Positions 1 through 5,143 of a stretch of 5,143 bases of DNA are shown here, piece by piece. Below the pieces are notes generated by a model. That model saw only the letters and a program-made list of their open reading frames with translations. It searched no databases and had not been told where the DNA came from. How positions within the stretch are numbered: the first letter of the stretch is position 1; the number at the start of each line of letters is the position of its first letter. The position numbers were made by a program, and so were the translations under genes. Source of the stretch: an uncultured Collinsella sp. (GTDB lineage Bacteria; Actinomycetota; Coriobacteriia; Coriobacteriales; Coriobacteriaceae); assembly GCA_900545875.1 (NCBI GenBank), contig URAQ01000135.1, forward strand, positions 1 through 5,143, in the 5' to 3' direction.

Positions 1-2
1 CG

Positions 3-503
3 AAGAAGCCACCCCACTTTGCAGGCCTGGGTCGTCGCAAGAAGTTCATCGTTGCCTGCTTGGCCATCGTCTGTGCCCTTGTCGCCGTAGGACTATACGC
101 TTGGCAGTCGCAGCCCGTACCCGAGGCGGGCGCTTCGGTTACGACGGCCGAGGGCAAAACGCGTCAGGAAATCCAAGATGAGCTCGACGCCATCGTCCGC
201 GACAACATGATGACGATTTCGGTCGCACCGGTCGCTCAGCTGCAGGAGGACGGCAAGCTGCGCGTCAACGTGCAAAACGTCCAAGACAATAAATTTCCCC
301 AGCGATTCCGCGTCATCCAAAACGACGAGACCATGTACGAATCCGGTGTGGTCGAGACCGGCAAGACAATCGAAACGTGCCCCGCCGGCGACATCAAAGA
401 AGGCGAGGCGTACATCGAGATCCAGGCACTCGATGCCAAGACCCTCGACAGCCACGGCAATCCGACACGTGTCAAGGTGCGGGTTGAGCAAGCCGAGAAC
501 TAG
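3..503 (+). CDS. Membrane-anchored extracellular beta-domain protein of a surface-protein cluster (5' partial)
   Basis: The frame is open to the left edge, so the true start lies outside; 166 residues are visible. A basic stretch (RRKK, visible residues 11-14) precedes one hydrophobic helix (about 15-34, FIVACLAIV...GLYAW). This predicts a type II-like or uncleaved anchor with the C-terminus outside. After a short linker and an acidic, probably helical stretch (about 50-65) comes a beta-rich domain (about 70-166). It has a pattern I know from Lachnospiraceae surface-cluster proteins: ISVAPVA, a G-K-L-R-V-N-V-Q-N strand, then YESGVVETGKTIET and a K-E-G-E-A-Y-I-E-I strand. In that family the 'Y-x-S-G-x-x-x-x-G' segment is followed by a strand and a C-terminal V-x-V strand, as here. 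The one internal start candidate (TTG at 60) would remove the RRKK block and is not preferred. The gene stops 90 bases before the next surface gene and is likely co-transcribed with it. Function is unknown; a membrane-held partner of the secreted proteins downstream is inferred. Confidence 0.75.
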   Translation, partial: KKPPHFAGLGRRKKFIVACLAIVCALVAVGLYAWQSQPVPEAGASVTTAEGKTRQEIQDELDAIVRDNMMTISVAPVAQLQEDGKLRVNVQNVQDNKFPQRFRVIQNDETMYESGVVETGKTIETCPAGDIKEGEAYIEIQALDAKTLDSHGNPTRVKVRVEQAEN

Positions 504-580
504 CTTTTCCGGCCGACGCGGCACCGCACGCAATTCACCAGCATTCGTCCAATCATCGCGGGGACGGCCCGCGGCGAATA

Positions 581-587
581 GAAAGGA
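581..587 (+). promoter_or_regulatory. Ribosome binding site for the secreted beta-rich protein at 594
   Basis: GAAAGGA lies six bases before the ATG at 594, which is normal spacing. It supports 594 rather than the second in-frame ATG at 612, which has no comparable purine tract at the right distance. Confidence 0.7.
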
Positions 588-593
588 ACGACC

Positions 594-1193
594 ATGGACA
601 TCACCAGGAACATGAACGGAGCCAGAGCGCTCGCCGTGGGCGCAGGGCTCGCGCTCGCGCTCGCAATGGGCGCCGCCCCGACGCCAGCTATGGCAGCCGG
701 GCGCGTTGGAACCACGAAGGTAATGGTCAGGACCGAGATCGACAACGTTGAGTTCAAAGTTCCGACGGTTATTCCCTTCGTCGCCAAGGCCGACGGCACG
801 CTTCAGGGCCCCTCAGAAGACGCGACCACCATCGACAATCATTCGGCCTACGGCATCCATGTCACCAACATGAAGATCGACGCCATGAACACCTGGACCA
901 TTGCCGCCGACGCCAAGGCCGGAACCGCGCAGAACTCCATCGACTTTAAGGTCGGCCCCGACGGCGCGCTCCAGAACGCCAGCGCCGCAATGCAGGGAAC
1001 GGGCCTCGATCTTTCCAAGAATGCAGCCTTCGACATGGGCTACCAGGGCATTGCCGGTGGCACGGACAAAATTAAGCTCAAGACAAGCGGAAACGTCGCC
1101 CGCGTCACGCGCGACATCTTCCGCGTAACCGGCGAAGGCGATCAGGTTGCAACGATCACCTGGACGGTCGAGCCCGGTGCGCACACGGCATAA
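594..1193 (+). CDS. Secreted beta-rich surface protein (uncharacterised family)
   Basis: The protein has 199 residues. A signal peptide occupies residues 1 to about 34-35: Arg5/Arg11 n-region, an alanine/leucine core GAGLALALAMGAA, and a PAMA-A cleavage site. The mature part is about 165 residues with no membrane helix, sorting motif or cysteine. Residues 47-96 carry the pattern I associate with a widespread undescribed family in Lachnospiraceae and Coriobacteriia: an F-x-V-P-T strand (54-58), D-G-x-x-x-G-P (67-73), I-x-N-x-S (80-84), and V-T-N-x-x-I (90-95). Further on come IDFKVGPDG, a GTDKIKLKTSG strand, and a C-terminal ITWTV strand (about 188-192) that closes the predicted sandwich. It sits between a membrane-anchored beta-domain protein and a tiny sortase substrate, and its last 17 bases overlap the latter. 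It lacks the WxL motif, so I do not call it a WxL protein. A cell-surface structural or adhesive role is inferred from context only; no enzyme motif is visible. Confidence 0.8.
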   Translation: MDITRNMNGARALAVGAGLALALAMGAAPTPAMAAGRVGTTKVMVRTEIDNVEFKVPTVIPFVAKADGTLQGPSEDATTIDNHSAYGIHVTNMKIDAMNTWTIAADAKAGTAQNSIDFKVGPDGALQNASAAMQGTGLDLSKNAAFDMGYQGIAGGTDKIKLKTSGNVARVTRDIFRVTGEGDQVATITWTVEPGAHTA

Positions 1194-1458
1194 GGCCGTC
1201 GCCCTGGCCGCCGCCGTCAGCATCCTAGCGTTTGGGCCAGCCATGGCCTTTGCCCAGCAAGAACAGGCGCAGGCCGCCACGCAAGTGACGGTCGACCTCT
1301 CGGAGCTCGACCGCGGCGACCGCGAGGAACCGTTGGCGCAGACAGGCGACAGACGATGGCTCTTGGCAGCAGGCGCCACAGCAGCAGGCGCGGGGACCGC
1401 CGGCCTCGGTCTGCACATCAAACGCAGCCAGAAACAAAACACGGACAGGCCGCACTAA
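1177..1458 (+). CDS. Miniature sortase-anchored surface protein with LAQTG signal
   Basis: I choose GTG at 1177 as the start, giving 93 residues. It puts a clean signal peptide first: n-region MRTRHK, core AVALAAAVSILAFGPA, likely cleavage after AMAFA at 26. A TTG at 1147 would add ten polar residues ahead of it. The C-terminus is a full sorting signal: LAQTG at 53-57, then a hydrophobic Ala/Gly-rich span (about 61-79, WLLAAGATAAG...) and a basic tail (HIKRSQK). LAxTG is the motif usually linked to class E sortases of actinobacteria; LPxTG is the common class A form. After both cleavages only about residues 27-56 remain, a Gln/Ala then acidic peptide (VTVDLSELDRGDREEP). This is very small for a wall-anchored protein. 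The start overlaps the upstream gene by 17 bases, without a strong Shine-Dalgarno, so translational coupling is likely. A 15-base-period repeat (GCAGCAGGCGC at 1366 and 1381) lies in the helix-coding part. A role as wall tether or assembly cap for its neighbours is inferred. Confidence 0.75.
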   Translation: MRTRHKAVALAAAVSILAFGPAMAFAQQEQAQAATQVTVDLSELDRGDREEPLAQTGDRRWLLAAGATAAGAGTAGLGLHIKRSQKQNTDRPH

Positions 1459-1465
1459 ATTAGCT

Positions 1466-1471
1466 AAGGAG
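1466..1471 (+). promoter_or_regulatory. Strong ribosome binding site for the cysteine-rich secreted protein
   Basis: AAGGAG lies five bases before the ATG at 1477, only seven bases after the stop of the mini sortase substrate. This fixes the start at 1477 and fits operonic co-translation. Confidence 0.75.
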
Positions 1472-1476
1472 ACCCT

Positions 1477-2907
1477 ATGGCATCGAAGAACCTTTTGCCC
1501 GTCGTCGCACTCTGCGGCGCGCTCGCAACCGGAACGCCTGTCGCCGCTTGGGCGACTCCTGTCATGGCAGACTCCTTACCAGCGGCCCTAAGCTCCGCAC
1601 CAAATCCGTCGAGCGCCATTGCGTGCAAGCGTTTTTCGATCGCACAGGCCGCAATCTCGACCTCGGGATGTCTTCGTCGTAATACGGACGGCTCGATAGT
1701 CGTGGATATCGATCGTTCGAACAAGGCAAACGGCTCCCGGGCGGGGTGCGCCGTCTGCACGTGGCGCTCGGCTGTGCTCGATGCAGATGGCGATCCATGC
1801 AATTTAGAGCTGCGCATCGACATCGCTTCGGTCGATGACTCGGCGAACGGAGCGAAGGTCGCCTTCGACGGTACGTTTTTTGAGAAAGGAGGCGGTATAT
1901 GTCTGGGCTGCGCCGCCGCGAATGCAGACGATGCGCAGCCCACCCTCTCATTCACGGCATCATTGCGGCTGACCAAAGCCGGCACCGATGCCATCGCGGC
2001 GGGAGAAGCGTCCCTGCTGTTCTACGCCGTCAGTACCAAAGACACAGACGCTCATTTCGAGAAGCCAGCCGGATCACTCAGCCTTACACGAGGGATAGAG
2101 GCAGGTCCTTTTGAAATCGATTCCCACGCGCAAAGCAGGCAACGCATTCTTGCCGACCCGGCGCTTCTCGAAATGGAGTGGAACGGATCCGGAGCTATCG
2201 GAATTCTCCCCTCCGCGTTTGACGCCAAGACGCTCCCCCCAAACGACGAACCCATCAACGCAACCATACAAGAAGAGAGCGCGGACAAAGAAGCAGGTGC
2301 GGGCGACACGCCGTCGCCGACAAACAGCGTCCCAGCTTCTCTCGAAGCACCGAATGAACCCGCTACCGATCCAAACGATTCCGAACTCGCGGACAGTCTG
2401 GGGCTTGCTGATCCTCAAGAGATCGATGAAGGTAACTGCTGCGTGCTTGCCGCGCTCGACCACACAGAGGTCATCGACGCTGCGAACATCGAAGTTGCCG
2501 CCGCCAATCAACCCGTCCGCAAGTCGGCCATCATCGCATTTCCCGAATCCATCGAAGTCGTCTTTTTGCCATCGGGCGAGGTCGTGGCCCCAACACTGCT
2601 CACCTTGTTGGGCGCCAAGAATACTCGAAACGAAATTAAAAAGGTCACGGTTGTCGACCCCGCAACCACCGCCAAGCTGCGTCTATACGCCGTTGCTCCA
2701 GATGGAGGCAAGACCTTGGAATTCGATGGCGACACACTCCTAGCCTGGCGGCGTCTGGACATTATGCAAGACGTCTCGTATCAGATCGAACTCGAAGGGT
2801 TTGATCGTGCCCGCGATGCCAATATCATCGCCGCGGCTATTGAATTCCCGCAGCGGCTTATGACACTGCGCTTTGAATACTATCCCTATGTCCCGACAAC
2901 CACCTGA
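1477..2907 (+). CDS. Secreted two-domain protein with cysteine-rich N-terminal domain (unknown function)
   Basis: The protein has 476 residues. A signal peptide lies at 1 to about 26-31 (Lys4, core LLPVVALCGALA, cleavage at AAWA or PVMA). Residues about 45-205 form a domain with seven cysteines: 50, 65, 91, 94, 108, 142 and 145. These include two CxxC pairs (CAVC 91-94, CLGC 142-145), between beta-like strands such as SIVVDID and LELRIDIAS. Residues about 240-335 are a low-complexity acidic Pro/Ser/Thr/Asn linker, probably disordered, ending in an adjacent Cys pair (321-322). Residues about 340-470 form a second beta-rich domain. It begins A-F-P-E-S-I-E-V-V-F, then S-G-E-V-V-A-P and an I-x-x-V-T-V-V-D strand, which resembles the secreted protein at 594-1193. 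There is no C-terminal anchor or sorting signal, so it is either free or held by partners. The ATG has a strong ribosome site and starts 18 bases after the upstream stop, consistent with an operon. I do not recognise a named family. CxxC pairs could form structural disulfides or bind metal; a thioredoxin-like fold is not evident. Confidence 0.75.
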   Translation: MASKNLLPVVALCGALATGTPVAAWATPVMADSLPAALSSAPNPSSAIACKRFSIAQAAISTSGCLRRNTDGSIVVDIDRSNKANGSRAGCAVCTWRSAVLDADGDPCNLELRIDIASVDDSANGAKVAFDGTFFEKGGGICLGCAAANADDAQPTLSFTASLRLTKAGTDAIAAGEASLLFYAVSTKDTDAHFEKPAGSLSLTRGIEAGPFEIDSHAQSRQRILADPALLEMEWNGSGAIGILPSAFDAKTLPPNDEPINATIQEESADKEAGAGDTPSPTNSVPASLEAPNEPATDPNDSELADSLGLADPQEIDEGNCCVLAALDHTEVIDAANIEVAAANQPVRKSAIIAFPESIEVVFLPSGEVVAPTLLTLLGAKNTRNEIKKVTVVDPATTAKLRLYAVAPDGGKTLEFDGDTLLAWRRLDIMQDVSYQIELEGFDRARDANIIAAAIEFPQRLMTLRFEYYPYVPTTT

Positions 2908-2913
2908 GGCTTA

Positions 2914-2929
2914 AATGCTGCGCATCATT
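2914..2929. repeat. Imperfect 16-base palindrome, possible operator
   Basis: AATGcTGCGCAtCATT reads as an inverted repeat with seven of eight positions pairing, centred between 2921 and 2922. It starts seven bases after the stop of the secreted protein and lies about 60 bases before the predicted -10 of the DUF554 gene. No T-run follows, so a rho-independent terminator is unlikely. Such a short palindrome may be chance; a dimeric regulator site is only a possibility. Confidence 0.25.
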
Positions 2930-2986
2930 CCTAACACCACTTATATAACGTATTAGATGAGTCGCGATGTGCCTCGCATTTCGTTC

Positions 2987-2995
2987 TGCTACGAT
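2987..2995 (+). promoter_or_regulatory. Predicted extended -10 promoter for the DUF554 gene
   Basis: TGCTACGAT gives an extended -10 (TGn + TACGAT, matching TATAAT at four of six). It ends 30 bases before the ATG at 3026, which implies a leader of roughly 20-25 bases. The -35 region around 2967-2973 is poor, as is often tolerated with a TGn extension. The same layout recurs before the TerB_N gene (TGCTATGAT). Confidence 0.5.
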
Positions 2996-3015
2996 TGCCA
3001 CGTTGGCATCAATAC

Positions 3016-3022
3016 AGGAGGG
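3016..3022 (+). promoter_or_regulatory. Ribosome binding site that fixes the DUF554 start
   Basis: AGGAGGG ends three bases before the ATG at 3026 (four bases from the GGAGG core, slightly tight). It argues against the in-frame upstream ATG at 2957, whose extra 23 codons would run across the predicted promoter and this site. Confidence 0.75.
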
Positions 3023-3025
3023 CTC

Positions 3026-3742
3026 ATGCCGGGCTTGGGAACAATCATCAACGTTGTGCTTTTAGTTGCGGGCGGTCTTTTGGGATTAGCGGGCGGCCGC
3101 TTCATTACACCGCGCATCCAAGACACGCTCATGAAAGCATCGGGGCTGTGCGTCCTGTTTATCGGCCTGGGCGGCACCATGCAAAAGATGCTCATCATCG
3201 ATGGAAAGGCGCTAGCGACCACCGGTACCACCATGCTCATCGTCTCATTTGCGCTCGGTTCGCTCATCGGCGAGGCCATCAACTTGGAGGCCGCCATCGA
3301 GAACCTTGGCGAATGGCTCAAGCGCAAGACTGGCAGTGAGGGCGATAACGAGTTCACCAACGCTTTTGTCTCGACATCGCTGACCGTCTGCATCGGTGCC
3401 ATGGCTATCGTGGGATCGATCCAGGACGGTCTGCTCGGTGACTGGTCAACGCTTGCCTTGAAAGGCGCATTGGACTGCATCATCGTCTGCACCATGACGG
3501 CGTCGCTTGGCCGCGGCTGCATTTTCTCCGCCCTGCCCGTCGCCGTGTTCCAGGGGACGATCACGTTGTTTGCCGGCGCGCTCTCCCCCATCATGACCAC
3601 GGCAGCCCTCGACAGCCTTTCGCTCGTAGGCTCCATGCTCATCTTCTGCGTCGGCGTCAACCTCATCCGTCCTCAGACCTTCCGCACGGCCAATATGCTC
3701 CCCTCCGTCGTCATCGCCGTCATCTACGCCCTCCTGTTCTAA
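3026..3742 (+). CDS. DUF554 family integral membrane protein (YqgA/YdfK-like)
   Basis: The protein has 238 residues, close to the family norm of about 225-240. It is a multi-pass inner membrane protein with hydrophobic segments at about 4-24, 38-52, 64-82, 115-132, 144-160, 166-186, 198-214 and 224-238. Family hallmarks visible are: the N-terminal G-T-I-I-N-V with a G-rich first helix (GGLLGLAGG, 16-24); F-A-L-G-S-L-I-G-E at 75-83, followed by an amphipathic stretch with a polar loop (about 88-112); and C-I-G-A-M-A-I-V-G-S-I-Q-D-G-L at 122-136, the most characteristic block. A-N-x-L-P lies near the C-terminus (222-226). The biochemical role of DUF554 is not established; a transport function has been proposed for the family but I cannot support a substrate. 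It probably has its own promoter (extended -10 at 2987) and is probably a stand-alone unit between the surface module and the TerB_N gene. The start is chosen on the AGGAGGG site and the family N-terminus. Confidence 0.9.
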   Translation: MPGLGTIINVVLLVAGGLLGLAGGRFITPRIQDTLMKASGLCVLFIGLGGTMQKMLIIDGKALATTGTTMLIVSFALGSLIGEAINLEAAIENLGEWLKRKTGSEGDNEFTNAFVSTSLTVCIGAMAIVGSIQDGLLGDWSTLALKGALDCIIVCTMTASLGRGCIFSALPVAVFQGTITLFAGALSPIMTTAALDSLSLVGSMLIFCVGVNLIRPQTFRTANMLPSVVIAVIYALLF

Positions 3743-3784
3743 ATCTATCAACGCAGCGGTATCTCGAACATCTGTTTGATGCTG

Positions 3785-3793
3785 TGCTATGAT
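3785..3793 (+). promoter_or_regulatory. Predicted extended -10 promoter for the TerB_N gene
   Basis: TGCTATGAT is a TGn extension plus TATGAT, five of six matches to TATAAT. It ends 37 bases before the GTG at 3831, giving a leader of about 30 bases. A weak -35 (CGAACA at 3765-3770, three of six) sits at 17-base spacing. No terminator is visible between the DUF554 stop and this site, so read-through from upstream is also possible. Confidence 0.55.
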
Positions 3794-3815
3794 ATGAGGT
3801 CACCGTAGCTGCGTT

Positions 3816-3825
3816 AGGAGAGGAG
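3816..3825 (+). promoter_or_regulatory. Tandem Shine-Dalgarno that fixes the GTG start at 3831
   Basis: AGGAGAGGAG contains two back-to-back AGGAG cores; the second ends five bases before GTG 3831. This selects the GTG over the in-frame ATGs at codons 8 and 14, which lack a purine tract at the correct distance. Confidence 0.75.
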
Positions 3826-3830
3826 AAGCG

Positions 3831-5143
3831 GTGGCCGACCAGGACATCAAGATGCTCATCGAGCGCATTATGGCCGAGGCCCGGACCCATCAGTCCACCC
3901 GCTTCTCAAACGAAATCTACGCAGACGAGCCGATTCTCAAAACCGGCCGACAGATGCAGAATTTCCTCCCCGACCAGTACCGTAAAATGCGCGAGATATC
4001 GCGCTGGCAGGATGACCCCAAGGGCGGTGCGGGCCGCTGGCTTTCGGAAGCCGAGCTTTTTTACCGCCAGGGCCTGCTGATGGCCGACTTTGAGGACGAC
4101 TGTCCCTACAACGGCACCTTTAAGTCGTACTTTCCCACCTACAACGCCATGAGCGACCGGCAGCTGCGCGGCTACTTTACCTGGCGTGCCCAAGTGCGCC
4201 GCGGAACCGTCGAGGAAACGTCTACGTCCTTTGCCTTTCTGTATCTCTATGAGCTGATTTGCGGCATTGGCGTAGATGACCCGCTCGACGGTTTTAACAA
4301 GATCAAGGCCTTTTGGGATGTCTATCGCGCCTTCGAGCCCGGCATTGATCGGTTTGCACGCGTGTGGTTGCAGGATTACGCCGTATTCCATGGGCTCGAC
4401 CCCAAGCTGCTTCGTGACTCTAAAACCGTCATGTTCGATAACGCCCTTATCGAGCTGCGGCGCGCGGCACGAGACCTTGTACCGGCACCGGCACCGTCCG
4501 ACCAGACCCCCAAACGTCGCAAAACCTCCGAGCCCACGCTCCCCCTTCCGCCCGATGAGGTGCGCGAGGAGCGACTCATGGCCGCCATCAACGCCCTCTC
4601 CACGTACAACCTAAGTAACTCGCGGCTCGACCGCAGCCACCACCGCGATCTGCGCCACGCGGCATGCGCCGTGTATGTCCGCATGGCGCGCTACTATGAC
4701 ACGCACCGAAAGACCGGCATCGTGGCGAGTTTATTTGGGGAGGAGACGGCCATGCCCTACACCATGTTTGCCTCGGCCGTATTCTTTGCGCCCGAGCGCC
4801 ACGAGGACTGCGAATATCGCCTGGATCCTATCCATATCTACCGTTGCCAAAACGGCTTTTGGGAATGCATGCGCATCCACGGTAGTAGGCAAAAGAGCAG
4901 CAAGCTCGGTGAAATGATGCGCGCCTGCGACCAACGCCTGCGCCTGGCGCTGGACCCCGCCCATCCCCTTAAGGAAGAAAAGGTCCCCAAATATCTGGCC
5001 AAAATTATCGATGACGAGATTGTGGCATGGCTTTCGTGGGACGCCGCACACCAGCCCGTCAAGATCGATATCGACCTGACTCAGCTGGGGCACATTCGGA
5101 GCGCCGCTGCGCAAACGCGCGAAGCACTTTTAATCGACGAAGA
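3831..5143 (+). CDS. TerB_N domain protein (tellurite-resistance-associated superfamily), 3' partial
   Basis: The frame from GTG 3831 has no stop before the window end; 437 residues are visible. Residues about 60-215 match the TerB_N domain. The diagnostic run begins F-Y-R-Q-G (77-81), then D-F-E-D-D-C-P-Y (86-93), YFPTYNAM (100-107) and QLRGYFTWR (111-119). It continues with a helical FAFLYLYELICGIGV segment (134-148) and FWDVYRAF. A Pro-rich basic linker (about 217-243, PAPAP...KRRK) leads to a second, mostly helical region with L-D-P-I-H-I-Y-R-C (331-339). The last visible block (K-I-D-I-D-L, then IRSAAAQTREALL) looks like the start of the TerB_C region. Proteins of this architecture typically have several hundred more residues. 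No signal peptide or membrane helix is present, so it is cytoplasmic. In the literature (comparative genomics by the Aravind group) TerB-linked proteins are proposed to act in stress or phage-defence systems with ATPases and nucleic-acid enzymes; the molecular role of this one is unknown. Downstream partners are out of view. Confidence 0.88.
   Translation, partial: MADQDIKMLIERIMAEARTHQSTRFSNEIYADEPILKTGRQMQNFLPDQYRKMREISRWQDDPKGGAGRWLSEAELFYRQGLLMADFEDDCPYNGTFKSYFPTYNAMSDRQLRGYFTWRAQVRRGTVEETSTSFAFLYLYELICGIGVDDPLDGFNKIKAFWDVYRAFEPGIDRFARVWLQDYAVFHGLDPKLLRDSKTVMFDNALIELRRAARDLVPAPAPSDQTPKRRKTSEPTLPLPPDEVREERLMAAINALSTYNLSNSRLDRSHHRDLRHAACAVYVRMARYYDTHRKTGIVASLFGEETAMPYTMFASAVFFAPERHEDCEYRLDPIHIYRCQNGFWECMRIHGSRQKSSKLGEMMRACDQRLRLALDPAHPLKEEKVPKYLAKIIDDEIVAWLSWDAAHQPVKIDIDLTQLGHIRSAAAQTREALLIDE

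Noticed and set aside
640..665. Short GCTCGC tandem repeat
   Set aside because: It encodes the alternating Ala-Leu core of the signal peptide; codon choice explains it. ACCGGC repeats at 4481-4496 are likewise a Pro-Ala linker.
594..1193. WxL cell-wall-binding domain in the secreted protein
   Set aside because: The exported beta-rich protein and its context recall WxL clusters, but no pair of W-x-L motifs is present.
813..1442. Long minus-strand open frame (209 codons) across the secreted protein and mini sortase genes
   Set aside because: It is a shadow of GC-rich coding: it spans two well-supported + strand genes with signal peptides and has a composition without recognisable domains.
2111..2743. 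Second + strand frame of 210 codons inside the cysteine-rich protein gene
   Set aside because: It encodes a very basic, Pro/Arg/Ser-rich product with no ribosome site and lies wholly inside a better-supported gene.
2914..2929. Rho-independent terminator after the surface operon
   Set aside because: The inverted repeat is short, has a mismatch, almost no loop and no following T-run.
2957..3025. Upstream ATG at 2957 as start of the DUF554 protein
   Set aside because: The added residues are polar and not family-like, no ribosome site precedes them, and they cross the predicted promoter and the AGGAGGG site at 3016.
2989..3666. Minus-strand open frame of 225 codons opposite the DUF554 gene
   Set aside because: The + strand product is a clear family member; the minus product is Pro/Ser/Met-rich antisense noise.
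3906..4391. Minus-strand open frame of 161 codons opposite the TerB_N domain
   Set aside because: The + strand frame carries unmistakable TerB_N motifs without interruption to the window end.

Overview
The window looks like chromosome from a high-GC, Gram-positive gut-type actinobacterium. Coriobacteriia, probably Collinsella or a close relative, is the best guess. The basis is GC-rich coding with strong G/C third positions, AGGAGG-type ribosome sites, a GTG start, exported proteins with an LAxTG-type sorting signal, and the mix of families. The genus is inferred from overall look, not from a marker gene. All six genes are on the + strand, and the first and last are cut by the window edges.

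Positions 3-2907 hold a compact set of four cell-envelope genes that looks like one operon: (1) the C-terminal part of a membrane-anchored protein with one N-terminal helix and an extracellular beta-rich domain; (2) a secreted beta-rich protein of about 165 mature residues; (3) a tiny sortase substrate of 93 residues, overlapping gene 2, with only about 30 residues left between signal peptide and sorting signal; (4) a secreted 476-residue protein with a cysteine-rich N-terminal domain (two CxxC pairs), a disordered acidic/proline linker and a C-terminal domain that resembles the gene 2 fold. The combination recalls little-described surface-protein clusters common in Lachnospiraceae and Coriobacteriia. 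No function is known to me, and a surface complex or fibre held on the wall is the working inference.

Positions 2908-3742 hold a short intergenic region with an imperfect palindrome and a likely extended -10 promoter, then a complete DUF554 (YqgA/YdfK-type) membrane protein of 238 residues.

Positions 3743-5143 hold a second extended -10 promoter of the same form, a double Shine-Dalgarno sequence, and a GTG-started gene open to the window end. It encodes the TerB_N domain protein family (TerB N-terminal domain, of the tellurite-resistance-associated superfamily), with 437 residues visible. The downstream end and its partners are outside the window.

I see no RNA genes, mobile elements, CRISPR arrays or convincing rho-independent terminators. 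The most notable content is the four-gene surface module, in particular the minimal sortase substrate and the cysteine-rich two-domain protein.
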